A stretch of DNA of 64,000 bases, taken from assembly GCF_021728295.1 (NCBI RefSeq), contig NZ_JAKJXE010000012.1, forward strand, positions 62,001 to 126,000, read 5' to 3'. Shown here in pieces: positions 1 through 8,345 of the stretch. How positions within the stretch are numbered: position 1 is the stretch's first letter; each line of letters begins with the position of its first letter. The notes below the pieces were generated by a model. It was not told the origin of the DNA and made no database searches. It saw only the letters and a list, made by a program, of their open reading frames with translations. Origin of the DNA: Pseudomonas petrae (lineage in GTDB: Bacteria; Pseudomonadota; Gammaproteobacteria; Pseudomonadales; Pseudomonadaceae). The position numbers and the translations under genes are program-made.

Positions 1-81
1 CCCTTTTTCGTCGTTGAGGGTCTTGATGGTGCCGCATCCTGTGAGGGTTGCCATCATTAATGCTGCAGTCCATCGCTTCAT
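1..81 (-). CDS. Lipoprotein N-terminus, partial (possibly YceK/YidQ family)
   Basis: This minus-strand gene starts at 81 and runs off the left edge, so only 27 codons are visible. The encoded start is a typical lipoprotein signal: Met-Lys-Arg-Trp, a short hydrophobic stretch, then the lipobox Leu-Thr-Gly-Cys followed by Gly-Thr-Ile. The protein should be lipidated on that cysteine and anchored in the inner or outer membrane. The Cys-Gly-Thr-Ile start resembles small YceK/YidQ (DUF1375) lipoproteins, but the visible part is too short to assign a family. It lies 93 bp beyond the lapD stop in the same orientation, so read-through from lapD is possible. Confidence 0.6.
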   Translation of the reverse strand, partial: MKRWTAALMMATLTGCGTIKTLNDEKG

Positions 82-173
82 AAAAGTGCTTCCATTGTTT
101 GATTATGCGAAAACATCAGGAGTGCTTCAGCCAGCATCATTGCGGCTCACCGGCAGGCGCATTCCTCGGTCAA

Positions 174-2120
174 TCACTTCCAGGGCGCAGGATCCCCGAA
201 CAGCCGACCTTGCAGCCCTTCTATCCCCATTTCCACGATCACCTGACGCTCGCCTTCAGTCTCAACGCGCTCGGCGATCAGCGGCAGGTCGATGCTGTGC
301 GCCGCGCGCTGGACCGCTTCGATGAACAACCGTTTGTGGCTCTCCTGGTCAATGGTGCGGATGTAGCTGCCATCGATCTTCAGATACGCCAGCCCCAGAT
401 GCGCCAGGTTGCCGATCATGCTGAAGCGCCCACCAAACCGCTGCAGCGCCAGGGAATAGCCGGCTGCTTGCAGGCGGCGGGTCAACTTCTCCAGCACCGC
501 TTGCTCCGGCACCTGCTCCTCGCCGATCTCGAAGGTCAGGCGCGCGCCGAGTTTCGGGTGCAGGCGCAGGGCATTGAACACTTCGTTCAGCGCCGCAGCG
601 TCATTGAGCGTGGCCGCCGACAGGTTCAACGCCAAGCGCTCATTGTGGGTGCCCAGATGTGTCAGCACCTGCCGCAACATCAGCAGATCCAGCCGGCTCG
701 ACCAACCGAACCGCTCCAGCCACGGCAGAAAGCGCCCGGCCGGAATCGTCTCGCCGTCAGCGTCGACCAGCCGTGACAGCACCTTGTAATGCAGCACCTT
801 CGACGCATCGCGAGACTCAATCACCGGCTGAAAGAACAGCTGAAACCGCCCGTGCTCAAGGGCATGATCCAACGCGCTGTGCCACGCATGCTGATCTTCA
901 CCCAGATCACCAATCGCGCCACGCTCAATGCAATACCACGATTGCTCGCCGCCGCTTTCGGCCTGGGACAACGCCTGATCGGCCAGCCCCAGCAAGGTCA
1001 TCGAGGCATCGCCCGGACTGTACGGCGCGAGCCCCATGTGCGCGACGGGCGAGACGTCGGAGGCGCCGGTGGCTTCCAGACTCTGCAGCGCCGCCTCAAG
1101 ATTCTGCCCCAGCTGCACGGCCTCATCGTGAACCATGCCCGGCGCCAGCACGGCGAACTCGCCGCCACGGCTGCGGCTGATGAGGTTGCGGGTTTCGGGA
1201 TATTTTTCGCAGTGACGCACCAACTGCTCAGCCACTGCCACCAGCAAGGCGTCGGTGCGCTTGCCTCCCAGACGCTGGTTCAAGCCGGCCAGGTCTTTTA
1301 CGCGCAACAGCATCAAATACCCCGCGCGTCCGTCTTCCAGGTGGCTGACGTGCGCGTTGAGCTGCATATCGAAATAACGGCGGTTGGACAGCCCGGTCAG
1401 GCTGTCCTGATACGACTCGACGCGCAGCTTCTCACTGCGCTCGGTGCTTTCCTGAAACAGCGCCTTGAGCTTCTCGACCATCTGGTTCATCGCCTGCACC
1501 ACCCGGCGCAGCTCCGGCGTGCGCGGCAGCTCGGGCAGAACAAGGAACTCGCGACGACCAATCGCCTGCGACTGCGCCACCATGTAATCCAGCGGTTTGA
1601 GCTGCCGTCGCAGCAACATCGCGCCCAGAATCGCACTGACCACGCCGCACACCAGCAACCAGCCGAGGCTGCCCAGCGCGCTCTGCCACAACTTCGCCAG
1701 CGCGAACATCGGGTGGCTGACCACCTCGACCCGCGCCGTCTGCTGCCAGCCACGGCTGACAATCGCCTCGCCGCCCGCGGGTTCAAGCCCGATGGCGTTG
1801 ATGAACCACTGCGGCACGCCCTGATTGTCCGGCGTCGCACTGCGCTCGACGATGGCGTCGCCACTCGCGAGATCCACCACCCGGATGCTGGCGTAGTAAC
1901 CGCTGTCGAAGATCGACGCCACCATCAGCTCGACCATCGCCGGGTCGTCGATGTTGGACGTCAGCGACAGCGCCAGCGACGTCGCGGCGTCCTGGGCGTG
2001 GGAGCGCAGTTGATTGACGTACTGCGCCCGCGAGCTTTCCAGGCTGACGACAAAACTTCCCGCAAAGGCAACCACCAGAAACAGACAGATCGCGATCAAC
2101 AGCTGTTTGAACAGAGACAT
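174..2120 (-). CDS. lapD: LapD, c-di-GMP receptor controlling LapG
   Basis: This 648-residue inner-membrane protein has the usual LapD length. It shows a TM segment (about 7-27), a periplasmic output domain (about 28-150), a second TM (152-170), a HAMP region (171-224), a degenerate GGDEF domain (motif RGGEF, 318-322) and a degenerate EAL domain (motif KVLSR, 446-450). Trp125 in the periplasmic domain matches the tryptophan of Pseudomonas fluorescens LapD that contacts LapG. In the known system, c-di-GMP bound to the EAL domain makes LapD hold LapG and so protects a surface adhesin. The start at 2120 has an AGGAG ribosome site and lies 8 bp after the lapG stop, so the two genes are co-transcribed. 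Both catalytic motifs are lost, as expected for a receptor. Confidence 0.95.
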   Translation of the reverse strand: MSLFKQLLIAICLFLVVAFAGSFVVSLESSRAQYVNQLRSHAQDAATSLALSLTSNIDDPAMVELMVASIFDSGYYASIRVVDLASGDAIVERSATPDNQGVPQWFINAIGLEPAGGEAIVSRGWQQTARVEVVSHPMFALAKLWQSALGSLGWLLVCGVVSAILGAMLLRRQLKPLDYMVAQSQAIGRREFLVLPELPRTPELRRVVQAMNQMVEKLKALFQESTERSEKLRVESYQDSLTGLSNRRYFDMQLNAHVSHLEDGRAGYLMLLRVKDLAGLNQRLGGKRTDALLVAVAEQLVRHCEKYPETRNLISRSRGGEFAVLAPGMVHDEAVQLGQNLEAALQSLEATGASDVSPVAHMGLAPYSPGDASMTLLGLADQALSQAESGGEQSWYCIERGAIGDLGEDQHAWHSALDHALEHGRFQLFFQPVIESRDASKVLHYKVLSRLVDADGETIPAGRFLPWLERFGWSSRLDLLMLRQVLTHLGTHNERLALNLSAATLNDAAALNEVFNALRLHPKLGARLTFEIGEEQVPEQAVLEKLTRRLQAAGYSLALQRFGGRFSMIGNLAHLGLAYLKIDGSYIRTIDQESHKRLFIEAVQRAAHSIDLPLIAERVETEGERQVIVEMGIEGLQGRLFGDPAPWK

Positions 2121-2128
2121 CAGTACTC

Positions 2129-2890
2129 CTAATTCTCGGGCTCGGTGGGGAAGCCTTCTGCGGTCATTTTTTTCAGCACGTCCTGCCACCGGGACAGACG
2201 TTTGGTGTCGCTCACTTTCTTGTTGCCTTGCGCGCCCGGCAGCCACAGTCCTTCAGCGTTAAAGGAATACACCGGCAACAGGTCCGTTCGCTCGCTGGCG
2301 GGTTTGATGTCGTTGATCAGACTGTCGAGCACCAGCGGCATCGCGTTCGGACTCGAGTAATAAGTCAGCACCATGTGCGCGCGGTTCAGGCGCAACGCCT
2401 TGACGTACGTGATCAGCAGCTTCTCGCTGGGCACACCCAGGCGGCGCAGGCTGAAATACTTGGCGATCGCGTAATCCTCACAATCCCCAGCGCCTTTTAT
2501 CAACGACTCGACCGGCGTGGCCCAGTAATCGACCTCATGCCAGAGGTCGATGTCCTCGGCGTAGCGCATCTGCTTGTTGAAGAACAGGTTCACGACGTTG
2601 AGCTTGTCCATTTCGCTGACTTGCTTCTCGGTCGCCAGCAAATTCTGCCAGGCATCGATGCGCTGCTTTCCGGCGCCCAGCGGCCCGTACAGCGCTTCGG
2701 CGCGACGGCTGATCAGGGAAAAATCCCAATCCGCCTGCAGATAGCCGACACACGCCGTGCACGTCAGTGCAAGCGCCAGAAGCATCCATAATCCAGGGCG
2801 CTTTTGAGCCGAACGTGCTGCCAATTTGTCTAGTCCATCAGGCAATGGATAACGGAAAGCGATGGTGATGGGTTGGGGGAGGAAACGCAA
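2129..2890 (-). CDS. lapG: LapG, periplasmic cysteine protease for biofilm adhesin
   Basis: This 253-residue transglutaminase-like cysteine protease (BTLCP family) has its triad visible as Cys137 (in GDCEDYA), His172 (in RAHMVL) and Asp189 (in LVLDSL). A hydrophobic export segment lies at about 34-48. The first 30 residues look dispensable, so the real start may lie further in. In characterised Pseudomonas, LapG cuts the N-terminus of LapA-type adhesins and releases them from the surface, and it is restrained by LapD. It sits directly upstream of lapD and downstream of a type I exporter on the same strand. No adhesin with a LapG site is encoded in the window, so its substrate is unknown. Confidence 0.93.
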   Translation of the reverse strand: MRFLPQPITIAFRYPLPDGLDKLAARSAQKRPGLWMLLALALTCTACVGYLQADWDFSLISRRAEALYGPLGAGKQRIDAWQNLLATEKQVSEMDKLNVVNLFFNKQMRYAEDIDLWHEVDYWATPVESLIKGAGDCEDYAIAKYFSLRRLGVPSEKLLITYVKALRLNRAHMVLTYYSSPNAMPLVLDSLINDIKPASERTDLLPVYSFNAEGLWLPGAQGNKKVSDTKRLSRWQDVLKKMTAEGFPTEPEN

Positions 2891-3044
2891 TGGCGCGGTG
2901 AGATCATGCGCAGAAGCAAATGCCCGAAAACGAGACTCATGATAGGCTCGCGCCCCTTGATTTCATGACTCACCCAGCGCGTCAAGCTGGGCCTCAAACG
3001 CGCCCTCGATTCACTTGGCAGGAATGCGCGCGGCAGACGCTGGC

Positions 3045-3073
3045 GGTGTACCGCAAAGTTTTGTCGGTACACC
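3045..3073 (-). terminator. Hairpin beyond the TolC gene
   Basis: A 9-bp perfect inverted repeat (GGTGTACCG / CGGTACACC, 11-nt loop) lies 23 bp beyond the stop of the minus-strand TolC gene, in the gap before lapG. It has no clear T-run, so it may be a transcript-end stabiliser or weak terminator that separates the secretion operon from lapG-lapD. Confidence 0.35.
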
Positions 3074-3095
3074 GGCAAGCATGAGTGACTGCTCG

Positions 3096-4493
3096 TTACT
3101 TGGACTTGGGGGCTGAATTGTTCAAGTCTTTCAGCGCTTCCGAGTCATCACCGCCGAGCCACACGTTGACGCTGGCAACACTTTCTTGCGACAGCTTGCC
3201 CGCCCAGCGATTCAGGATGAACAGGTTGGTGATGAAGTCGTACTGCGATTTCAGCAGGTCGCCCCGTGCCTTGAATTCATTCTGCACGGCGGTCAGCACA
3301 TCGACGGCGTTAACCACGCCATAGGTGAACGCCTTCTGCGCAGCGATGCTCGACTGCTTGGCCGAAGACAACGCATTCTGCCCCGCGCGGATCTTGTCCA
3401 CGGCAGACTGAGCGGTGAGATACGCGTTGGTAGTTTCCTTCACCACTTGCCGGCGAACGCCTTCAAGATCCTGCTCGGCTGCGTATTGCTCGTCATACAG
3501 ACCGCTCACCCGCGCCGACGTCGAGCCGCCGCTGTAGATCGGTACTTTCAGGCCAATGGTGGCGACGTAGCTGTCACTGCGTGGGGTCAGCGTGTTGTCG
3601 TAACCGACGTCACTCTGCGAGGCGCCGAGGTTAAAACTCAACGAGGGATAATGCCCGCCCTTCCCTTCACGCACCGCCGCATCGGCCGCGGCGAGGTTGC
3701 TTTCATAGGCTTTGAGTCGGGGATTGCTGTCAAGCGCCTGGGCGATCCAGGCGTCCAGCGGCAGCGTAGGTGCTTCCAGTGCGATGTCATTACGGATCCG
3801 GCTCAAGCGATCATTGATTGGCCGGCCGACGATCTCCGACAACCCTTCCCGTGACAAGCGCACCTGATTGCGCGCTTCAATTTCCTGAGCGATCAACAGG
3901 TCGACCCGAGCTTTGAGATCCAGCATGTCGGTGATCTTGGCCATCTGCCTGGCGTACAAGGCGTTGACGCGATCGAGGCTGCCCTGAGTGGCGCGACGCT
4001 CGGCCGAGACCAGCTCTAGCGCATCGTCGGCGGCTAGCGCAGCAAAATACCGCTTGGCCAGATCAACGGTCGCTTCCGCCTGAGAGTCCTCGGACTGCGA
4101 GCTCTTCTGCAGCGTGACGCTCTTGGCCTTCTGATATCGCTCCCACGCCTCCTTGTTGTAGATGAACTGACTCAGGTTCAGCGAATAGCTTTTGTTGTCA
4201 TAGATATCCCGCGATTGATCGTCCTTGCGCAGAATCCGGTTGATGTTACTGCTCGCCGACACCTGGGGCAGCAACCCGCCAAACGCTTCGCGCTCCTGCT
4301 GCTTGGCAGACCGGGCGTGGGCGTAGGCCGAAAGAATGCGCGGGTCTTCAAGCCGCGACTCTTTGTACAGCGTCATCAGGTCCAGCGAATAGGTCGAAGC
4401 GCTGACCTGTTGCGGGGCGGCGGGCTGCGCCGCATTGGCGTTTAGCGCAAACAAACCAAAAAGCAGACCGGGAAGGATACGAACCACGTTCAT
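3096..4493 (-). CDS. TolC-family outer-membrane channel of type I secretion system
   Basis: This 465-residue protein has a signal peptide (about 1-22, ending Ala-Asn-Ala) and two long helical repeat halves typical of TolC/AprF outer-membrane factors (TIGR01844 type). Its role would be the outer-membrane exit duct of a type I secretion system. The first four bases of the gene overlap the end of the HlyD gene, so it is the last gene of the ABC-HlyD-TolC operon. The chain resembles AprF and LapE; which of these it serves depends on the substrate, which is not encoded nearby. No truncation is seen. Confidence 0.88.
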   Translation of the reverse strand: MNVVRILPGLLFGLFALNANAAQPAAPQQVSASTYSLDLMTLYKESRLEDPRILSAYAHARSAKQQEREAFGGLLPQVSASSNINRILRKDDQSRDIYDNKSYSLNLSQFIYNKEAWERYQKAKSVTLQKSSQSEDSQAEATVDLAKRYFAALAADDALELVSAERRATQGSLDRVNALYARQMAKITDMLDLKARVDLLIAQEIEARNQVRLSREGLSEIVGRPINDRLSRIRNDIALEAPTLPLDAWIAQALDSNPRLKAYESNLAAADAAVREGKGGHYPSLSFNLGASQSDVGYDNTLTPRSDSYVATIGLKVPIYSGGSTSARVSGLYDEQYAAEQDLEGVRRQVVKETTNAYLTAQSAVDKIRAGQNALSSAKQSSIAAQKAFTYGVVNAVDVLTAVQNEFKARGDLLKSQYDFITNLFILNRWAGKLSQESVASVNVWLGGDDSEALKDLNNSAPKSK

Positions 4494-5815
4494 TCCTCGA
4501 TCATCGATTTGGCGAACATGTTGCGCGCAGGCTTGAGCAGGTACTGCAGCATGGTGCGTTCGCCCGCGTTGATCAGCACCTCCGCCGGCATGCCCGGTTG
4601 CAGTTTGCGGTTGCCCAACCTCTGCATGCCTTCATCGGTGACTTTCACGCGCACCAGGTAATAGCCCTCGCCGGTTTTCTCGTCGGTAAGACGGTCAGCA
4701 GAAATTCGCGTGACCTGCCCCTGAATCACCGGCGTGGTGGCAGCGTTGAACGCGCTAAAGCGGATGTCGGTCATCTTGCCCAAGGTGATGCGGTCGATGT
4801 CGTTAGTCGAGACATGCGCTTCCACTACCAGGTCTGAAGACTCCGGCACGATGTCCAGCAGCGGCGTGCCCGCGCTAACTACCCCGCCGATGGTGTGCAC
4901 TTTCATGTCCAGCACCATGCCGTCTTCAGGGGCGCGGATGACGATGCGCGACAGCCTGTCCTTGAGCGCGCTGGCTTTCTCTTGCAGGTCGAAAACCTGC
5001 GCCTGCACGTCGCTCAGATCCTTGGCCACATCGGAGCTGAATTTCTGGTTGGTCTGGACAATCTGCATCTCGGTTTCATTGATCTGCAGCCGCGTTTTGG
5101 TGATCGTCGACTGGTGGTCGGCGACCTCTGACTTGAGCATGTCCAGCTTGCGTTCCTGTTCGAGCAGGCGCTGCTTGTCAACGAAGCCCTGACGCAGCAG
5201 GTCCTTCAGCTCGGTGATCTCACCGGTGTAGGATTTTTCGAGACTGACCTTGGTGGCGATCATCTCGTTGAGGCCAATGATCTGCTGCTTCAACTGGCCA
5301 ATGCGCTCTTTCTGCACGGAGATCTCGCCCAGGCGCGCGTCATGCCGGGACCGAAACACCTGGGCCTCACCGTCGATGGCCTCACGGGCACGATCACTTT
5401 CGACGCCGTCGATCTTCAACGCCGGTATTGCCGGTTGATCGTCACGTTCGGCACGAAGACGCGCCTCCTTGGCGCGGGCGGTGATGAGCTGATTGCGGGT
5501 GGACTCATATTCCGAGCTGAGCTGGCCATCGTCGAGGATGATCAACGGATCGCCCTTGTGCACCGTGTCACCGTCACGGGCGAGCAGTTCTTTTACGATG
5601 CCGCCCTCCAGGTGCTGGACGGTTTTGCGGTAGCTCTGCACAGTGACAACACCGGAACCGTAAACTGCGTTGCCCAGCGGGGCAAAAGCGGCCCACGTGC
5701 CGAACAAGCCAAAGGTCACCAGGACAATCGTCATCCCGACCCGGCGGATGCCACGGTCGGACGTCGGCATGTCTTCAGAATGCTCGTCGAGCACGGTTAT
5801 CGCGTTACTGGTCAT
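4490..5815 (-). CDS. HlyD-family periplasmic adaptor of type I secretion system
   Basis: This 441-residue membrane-fusion protein has a short cytoplasmic N-terminus, one TM helix (about 26-46), a lipoyl-like half-motif (VQHLEGGIVKE), a long coiled-coil hairpin (about 95-290) and a beta-barrel C-terminal part. This is the AprE/HlyD type I adaptor architecture (TIGR01843 type), which bridges the ABC ATPase and the TolC duct. It starts 13 bp after the ABC gene stop and overlaps the TolC gene by 4 bp, so the three proteins are translationally coupled. Confidence 0.9.
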   Translation of the reverse strand: MTSNAITVLDEHSEDMPTSDRGIRRVGMTIVLVTFGLFGTWAAFAPLGNAVYGSGVVTVQSYRKTVQHLEGGIVKELLARDGDTVHKGDPLIILDDGQLSSEYESTRNQLITARAKEARLRAERDDQPAIPALKIDGVESDRAREAIDGEAQVFRSRHDARLGEISVQKERIGQLKQQIIGLNEMIATKVSLEKSYTGEITELKDLLRQGFVDKQRLLEQERKLDMLKSEVADHQSTITKTRLQINETEMQIVQTNQKFSSDVAKDLSDVQAQVFDLQEKASALKDRLSRIVIRAPEDGMVLDMKVHTIGGVVSAGTPLLDIVPESSDLVVEAHVSTNDIDRITLGKMTDIRFSAFNAATTPVIQGQVTRISADRLTDEKTGEGYYLVRVKVTDEGMQRLGNRKLQPGMPAEVLINAGERTMLQYLLKPARNMFAKSMIEE

Positions 5816-5828
5816 TCAAGAATTCCTT

Positions 5829-7601
5829 TCAGGCGCTGGGCTGAATAGCGCCGGTCGATGCTGGAGCGACCCGAGGCGGGGTCTGGCCCTGCGCCTGGGC
5901 TTGAGCTTTGGCCTGTTGCTGAGCCAGTTCGGCGATCACTTGATCGCGGGGGCCATACATTGTCATGGCACCACTGTTCAGGACCATGATCCGGTCCAGT
6001 CGGGAAAGGACGTTGGGACGGTGCGAAATGATGAACACCGTCGCGCCGGTCTCTTTCATTTTTTGCAGTGCCACGCCCAATGCACGCTCACCGACCTCAT
6101 CGAGGTTGGAGTTGGGCTCATCCAGCACGATCAACCGAGGACTGCCATACACCGCACGCGCCAGACCAATACGCTGGCGCTGCCCGCCCGACAGGTTGAC
6201 ACCTTCGCTGCCGATAACCGTGTCGTAGCCGTCCGGCAATTGCAGGATCATTTCATGGACGCCGGCAATACGGGCCGCCAACACGGTTTTCTCGGGATCG
6301 ACCTTGGTGAAGCGAGCGATGTTATCGCTGATGCTGCCTTCAAACAGCTCGATGTCCTGAGGGAGGTAGCCCAGGTGCGGACCCAGCTTTTGCTTGTCCC
6401 ACGCGCTGATGTCGGCGCCGTCGAGCCTCACCACTCCATGTTGTGGCGGCCAGATACCGAGCAACGCACGCGCCAGCGTCGATTTACCTGCCGCACTGGG
6501 CCCGACGATGCCGACGATGCTGCCGGCGGGCGTGACGAAACTGATGTTCTTGATCACCGCCGCTTTGGCACCCGGCGGCGCCACGAACAGGCTTTCAACC
6601 TGCACGTGCCCTTCCGGGTCGGGCAATGACATGCGGTCGGGCTCGGCGTTGAGCTTGTCCAGCGTTTCATTCAAGCGCTGGTACTGCACGCGCGCAGCGA
6701 CGAAGCCTTTCCAGCTGCCAATCATCTGATCGATAGGCGCGAGTGCCCGGCCCAGCAGGATAGAACCCGCCATCATCAAACCGGGATTGATCTCGTGGGT
6801 GATCACCAGGTATGCCCCCGCCGCCAGCATCATGGACTGCGCCCAGGCTCGGAACGTCTTCGAAATGGAGGTGATCACGCCGCTCTTGTCACTGGCCCCG
6901 GACTGCAACACCAGCACGCGCCGCTGCCGAACCGCCCAGCGGCCCATCAGGGTGTCGAGCATGCCCATCGACTCAATGACTTCAGCGTTGCGCAGGCTTT
7001 TGGTGGTGTGCAGATTGGCGGTGAGGCTTTGCTTGTTGGCCTCTGCCAGCGCGCCGCCGGTGTAGCGATGATTGACGTACGCCAGCGCCACCAGTACCAC
7101 TGCCGAGACAACCGTCATCCAGCCAAACCAGGGGTGGAACAGAAACATCACGGCGGTGTACACCGGAAGCCACGGCGCATCGAAGAATGCAAACAGCCCG
7201 TTGCCGGTGAGAAATTGCCGCAGCGAGGTCAGGTCATTCAGGGACTGCGCCGACGCGTCCATACCGCCGCTGTTCAGCGCTTTCCGGAAACTGGCGCGGT
7301 AGACGTCGCGACTCAGCAACACATCCAGCCGATTGCTGATGCGCACCATGATGCGCGACCGCACCCACTCCAGCGACCCCAGCGTCAGCATCAGGATGGT
7401 GAGAATGAGGGTGAGCATGATCAGCGTCGACGTGCTGCTGCTGGGCACCACCCGCCCCGAGACCTGAATCATGTAGAAGGTCGGAACCAGCATCAGCGTG
7501 TTGACGAAAAGACTGAAGAACCCGACCGAGAGGAAACTCCCGCGACAAGCCTTGAGCGCCGCTTGCAGGTTGTTTTCGTGTGAGCGATTCATAGAATCCA
7601 T
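5829..7601 (-). CDS. Type I secretion ABC transporter, PrtD/AprD type
   Basis: With the start taken at 7601 the protein has 590 residues. An ATG at 7592 and one further upstream at 7643 are alternatives, and no strong ribosome site decides between them. It has a TM domain (about 20-300) with no N-terminal C39 peptidase or C39-like domain, which separates it from LapB and HlyB and places it with AprD/PrtD/HasD. The ATPase domain carries Walker A GPSAAGKST (about 367-375), signature LSGGQ (470-474), Walker B IVLDEP (491-496) and an H-loop His (about 527). It would drive one-step export of an RTX-type substrate with a C-terminal signal. It is the first gene of the secretion operon and sits at the edge of the O-antigen cluster. 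Confidence 0.9.
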   Translation of the reverse strand: MDSMNRSHENNLQAALKACRGSFLSVGFFSLFVNTLMLVPTFYMIQVSGRVVPSSSTSTLIMLTLILTILMLTLGSLEWVRSRIMVRISNRLDVLLSRDVYRASFRKALNSGGMDASAQSLNDLTSLRQFLTGNGLFAFFDAPWLPVYTAVMFLFHPWFGWMTVVSAVVLVALAYVNHRYTGGALAEANKQSLTANLHTTKSLRNAEVIESMGMLDTLMGRWAVRQRRVLVLQSGASDKSGVITSISKTFRAWAQSMMLAAGAYLVITHEINPGLMMAGSILLGRALAPIDQMIGSWKGFVAARVQYQRLNETLDKLNAEPDRMSLPDPEGHVQVESLFVAPPGAKAAVIKNISFVTPAGSIVGIVGPSAAGKSTLARALLGIWPPQHGVVRLDGADISAWDKQKLGPHLGYLPQDIELFEGSISDNIARFTKVDPEKTVLAARIAGVHEMILQLPDGYDTVIGSEGVNLSGGQRQRIGLARAVYGSPRLIVLDEPNSNLDEVGERALGVALQKMKETGATVFIISHRPNVLSRLDRIMVLNSGAMTMYGPRDQVIAELAQQQAKAQAQAQGQTPPRVAPASTGAIQPSA

Positions 7602-7857
7602 GATTGAGGATAGAGGGCTGCGAAGCCGAGGAAAGTGCGGCAACGGCAGAGGCCGGCAGCATAAGAGCCGTCAACCGACGTAGCGTTCCGCGTTCAGATT
7701 CTTTTCCTGCTATCTCGACACTGGACTTCCAGTCTTATTCGTTGCCCAGCGCTCCATCCGACGAGCTGCTGACCCCGAGATCTGACCTGATCAAGTACTG
7801 CTGATGCCGGTTCGATAGTGCAGCGATTGGGGACGTCATGCCACTACCGTTGCTCGC

Positions 7858-7932
7858 TTACACAGCGCTGGGCTGCTCGCGCCGTTGATACTTGAGGGTG
7901 GTAAGGATGCAGGCCAAAGCCGCTGCCAATTT
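7858..7932 (-). pseudogene. Short frame resembling the tail of a transposase (weak)
   Basis: A 24-codon minus-strand frame ends at a TAA at 7858 and begins just after an in-frame TAG. It reads Lys-Leu-Ala-Ala-Ala-Leu-Ala followed by a stretch with ILTTLKYQRREQP, which looks like the basic C-terminal tail of a transposase. No terminal inverted repeats and no upstream transposase body were found. The call rests on impression only. Confidence 0.2.
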
Positions 7933-8035
7933 CTAGCCATCAGGCATGATGATAAAAGGTAATAGTGGAAGATCGGAGGGAGGGCAATGGCGGGGAGGTT
8001 CGGCAAGCTCGCCCCGGGGGCGCTATTTTAGAGGA

Positions 8036-8310
8036 TCAAGTCCTGATAAGCAGACAGGCAATCAGGGACATAGCAAGCCCGATGAGTACCGGCTGATCGA
8101 AAATCGAGCCGAGGATCAATGCCGGGATACCCACCAAGACGATGGGACTGCGAAAATACTTATGAAGCTTCACCCCAATGTCCTCGGCAAAAAATCCCAC
8201 ATTACCTCAGTGCATGCTATCTCGACATCGGTTGCAACGGCCGAAATGTCCGTGCTGACGATAATCCGAGGTACAGGTAAGATACCGCCCTGTCCTGGCA
8301 AATGCCTCAT
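8036..8310 (-). pseudogene. Frameshifted small membrane-protein gene
   Basis: Reading the minus strand from an ATG at 8310 gives about 40 sensible codons, ending in ...CTEVMWDF at a run of six T (plus-strand A run 8189-8194). The frame then falls into a stop. One added T joins it to a second frame that continues FAEDIGVKLHKYF and ends with two hydrophobic segments and a TGA at 8036-8038. The repaired product would be about 91 residues with a membrane-spanning C-terminus. I do not recognise the family. It may be a genuine pseudogene, a phase-variable run or a sequencing indel. Confidence 0.4.
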
Positions 8311-8345
8311 CAATATTCTTAAAAACCGACGAGGCCCAGTCACCG

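Larger units (their letters stand above)
7602..8345. other. Boundary tract between secretion operon and O-antigen cluster
   Basis: No intact gene is seen in these 744 bp. The tract should hold the promoter of the minus-strand secretion operon, but I could not pick -35/-10 elements with confidence. It also carries two minus-strand remnants, listed separately: a short transposase-tail-like frame at 7858-7932 and a frameshifted small membrane-protein gene at 8036-8310. The position is where a large secreted adhesin gene would often be expected. Confidence 0.5.

Noticed and set aside
789..2132. 447-codon plus-strand open frame opposite lapD
   Set aside because: It is antisense to a complete LapD, is rich in His/Gln/Arg as expected of a GC-rich shadow frame, and has no domain.
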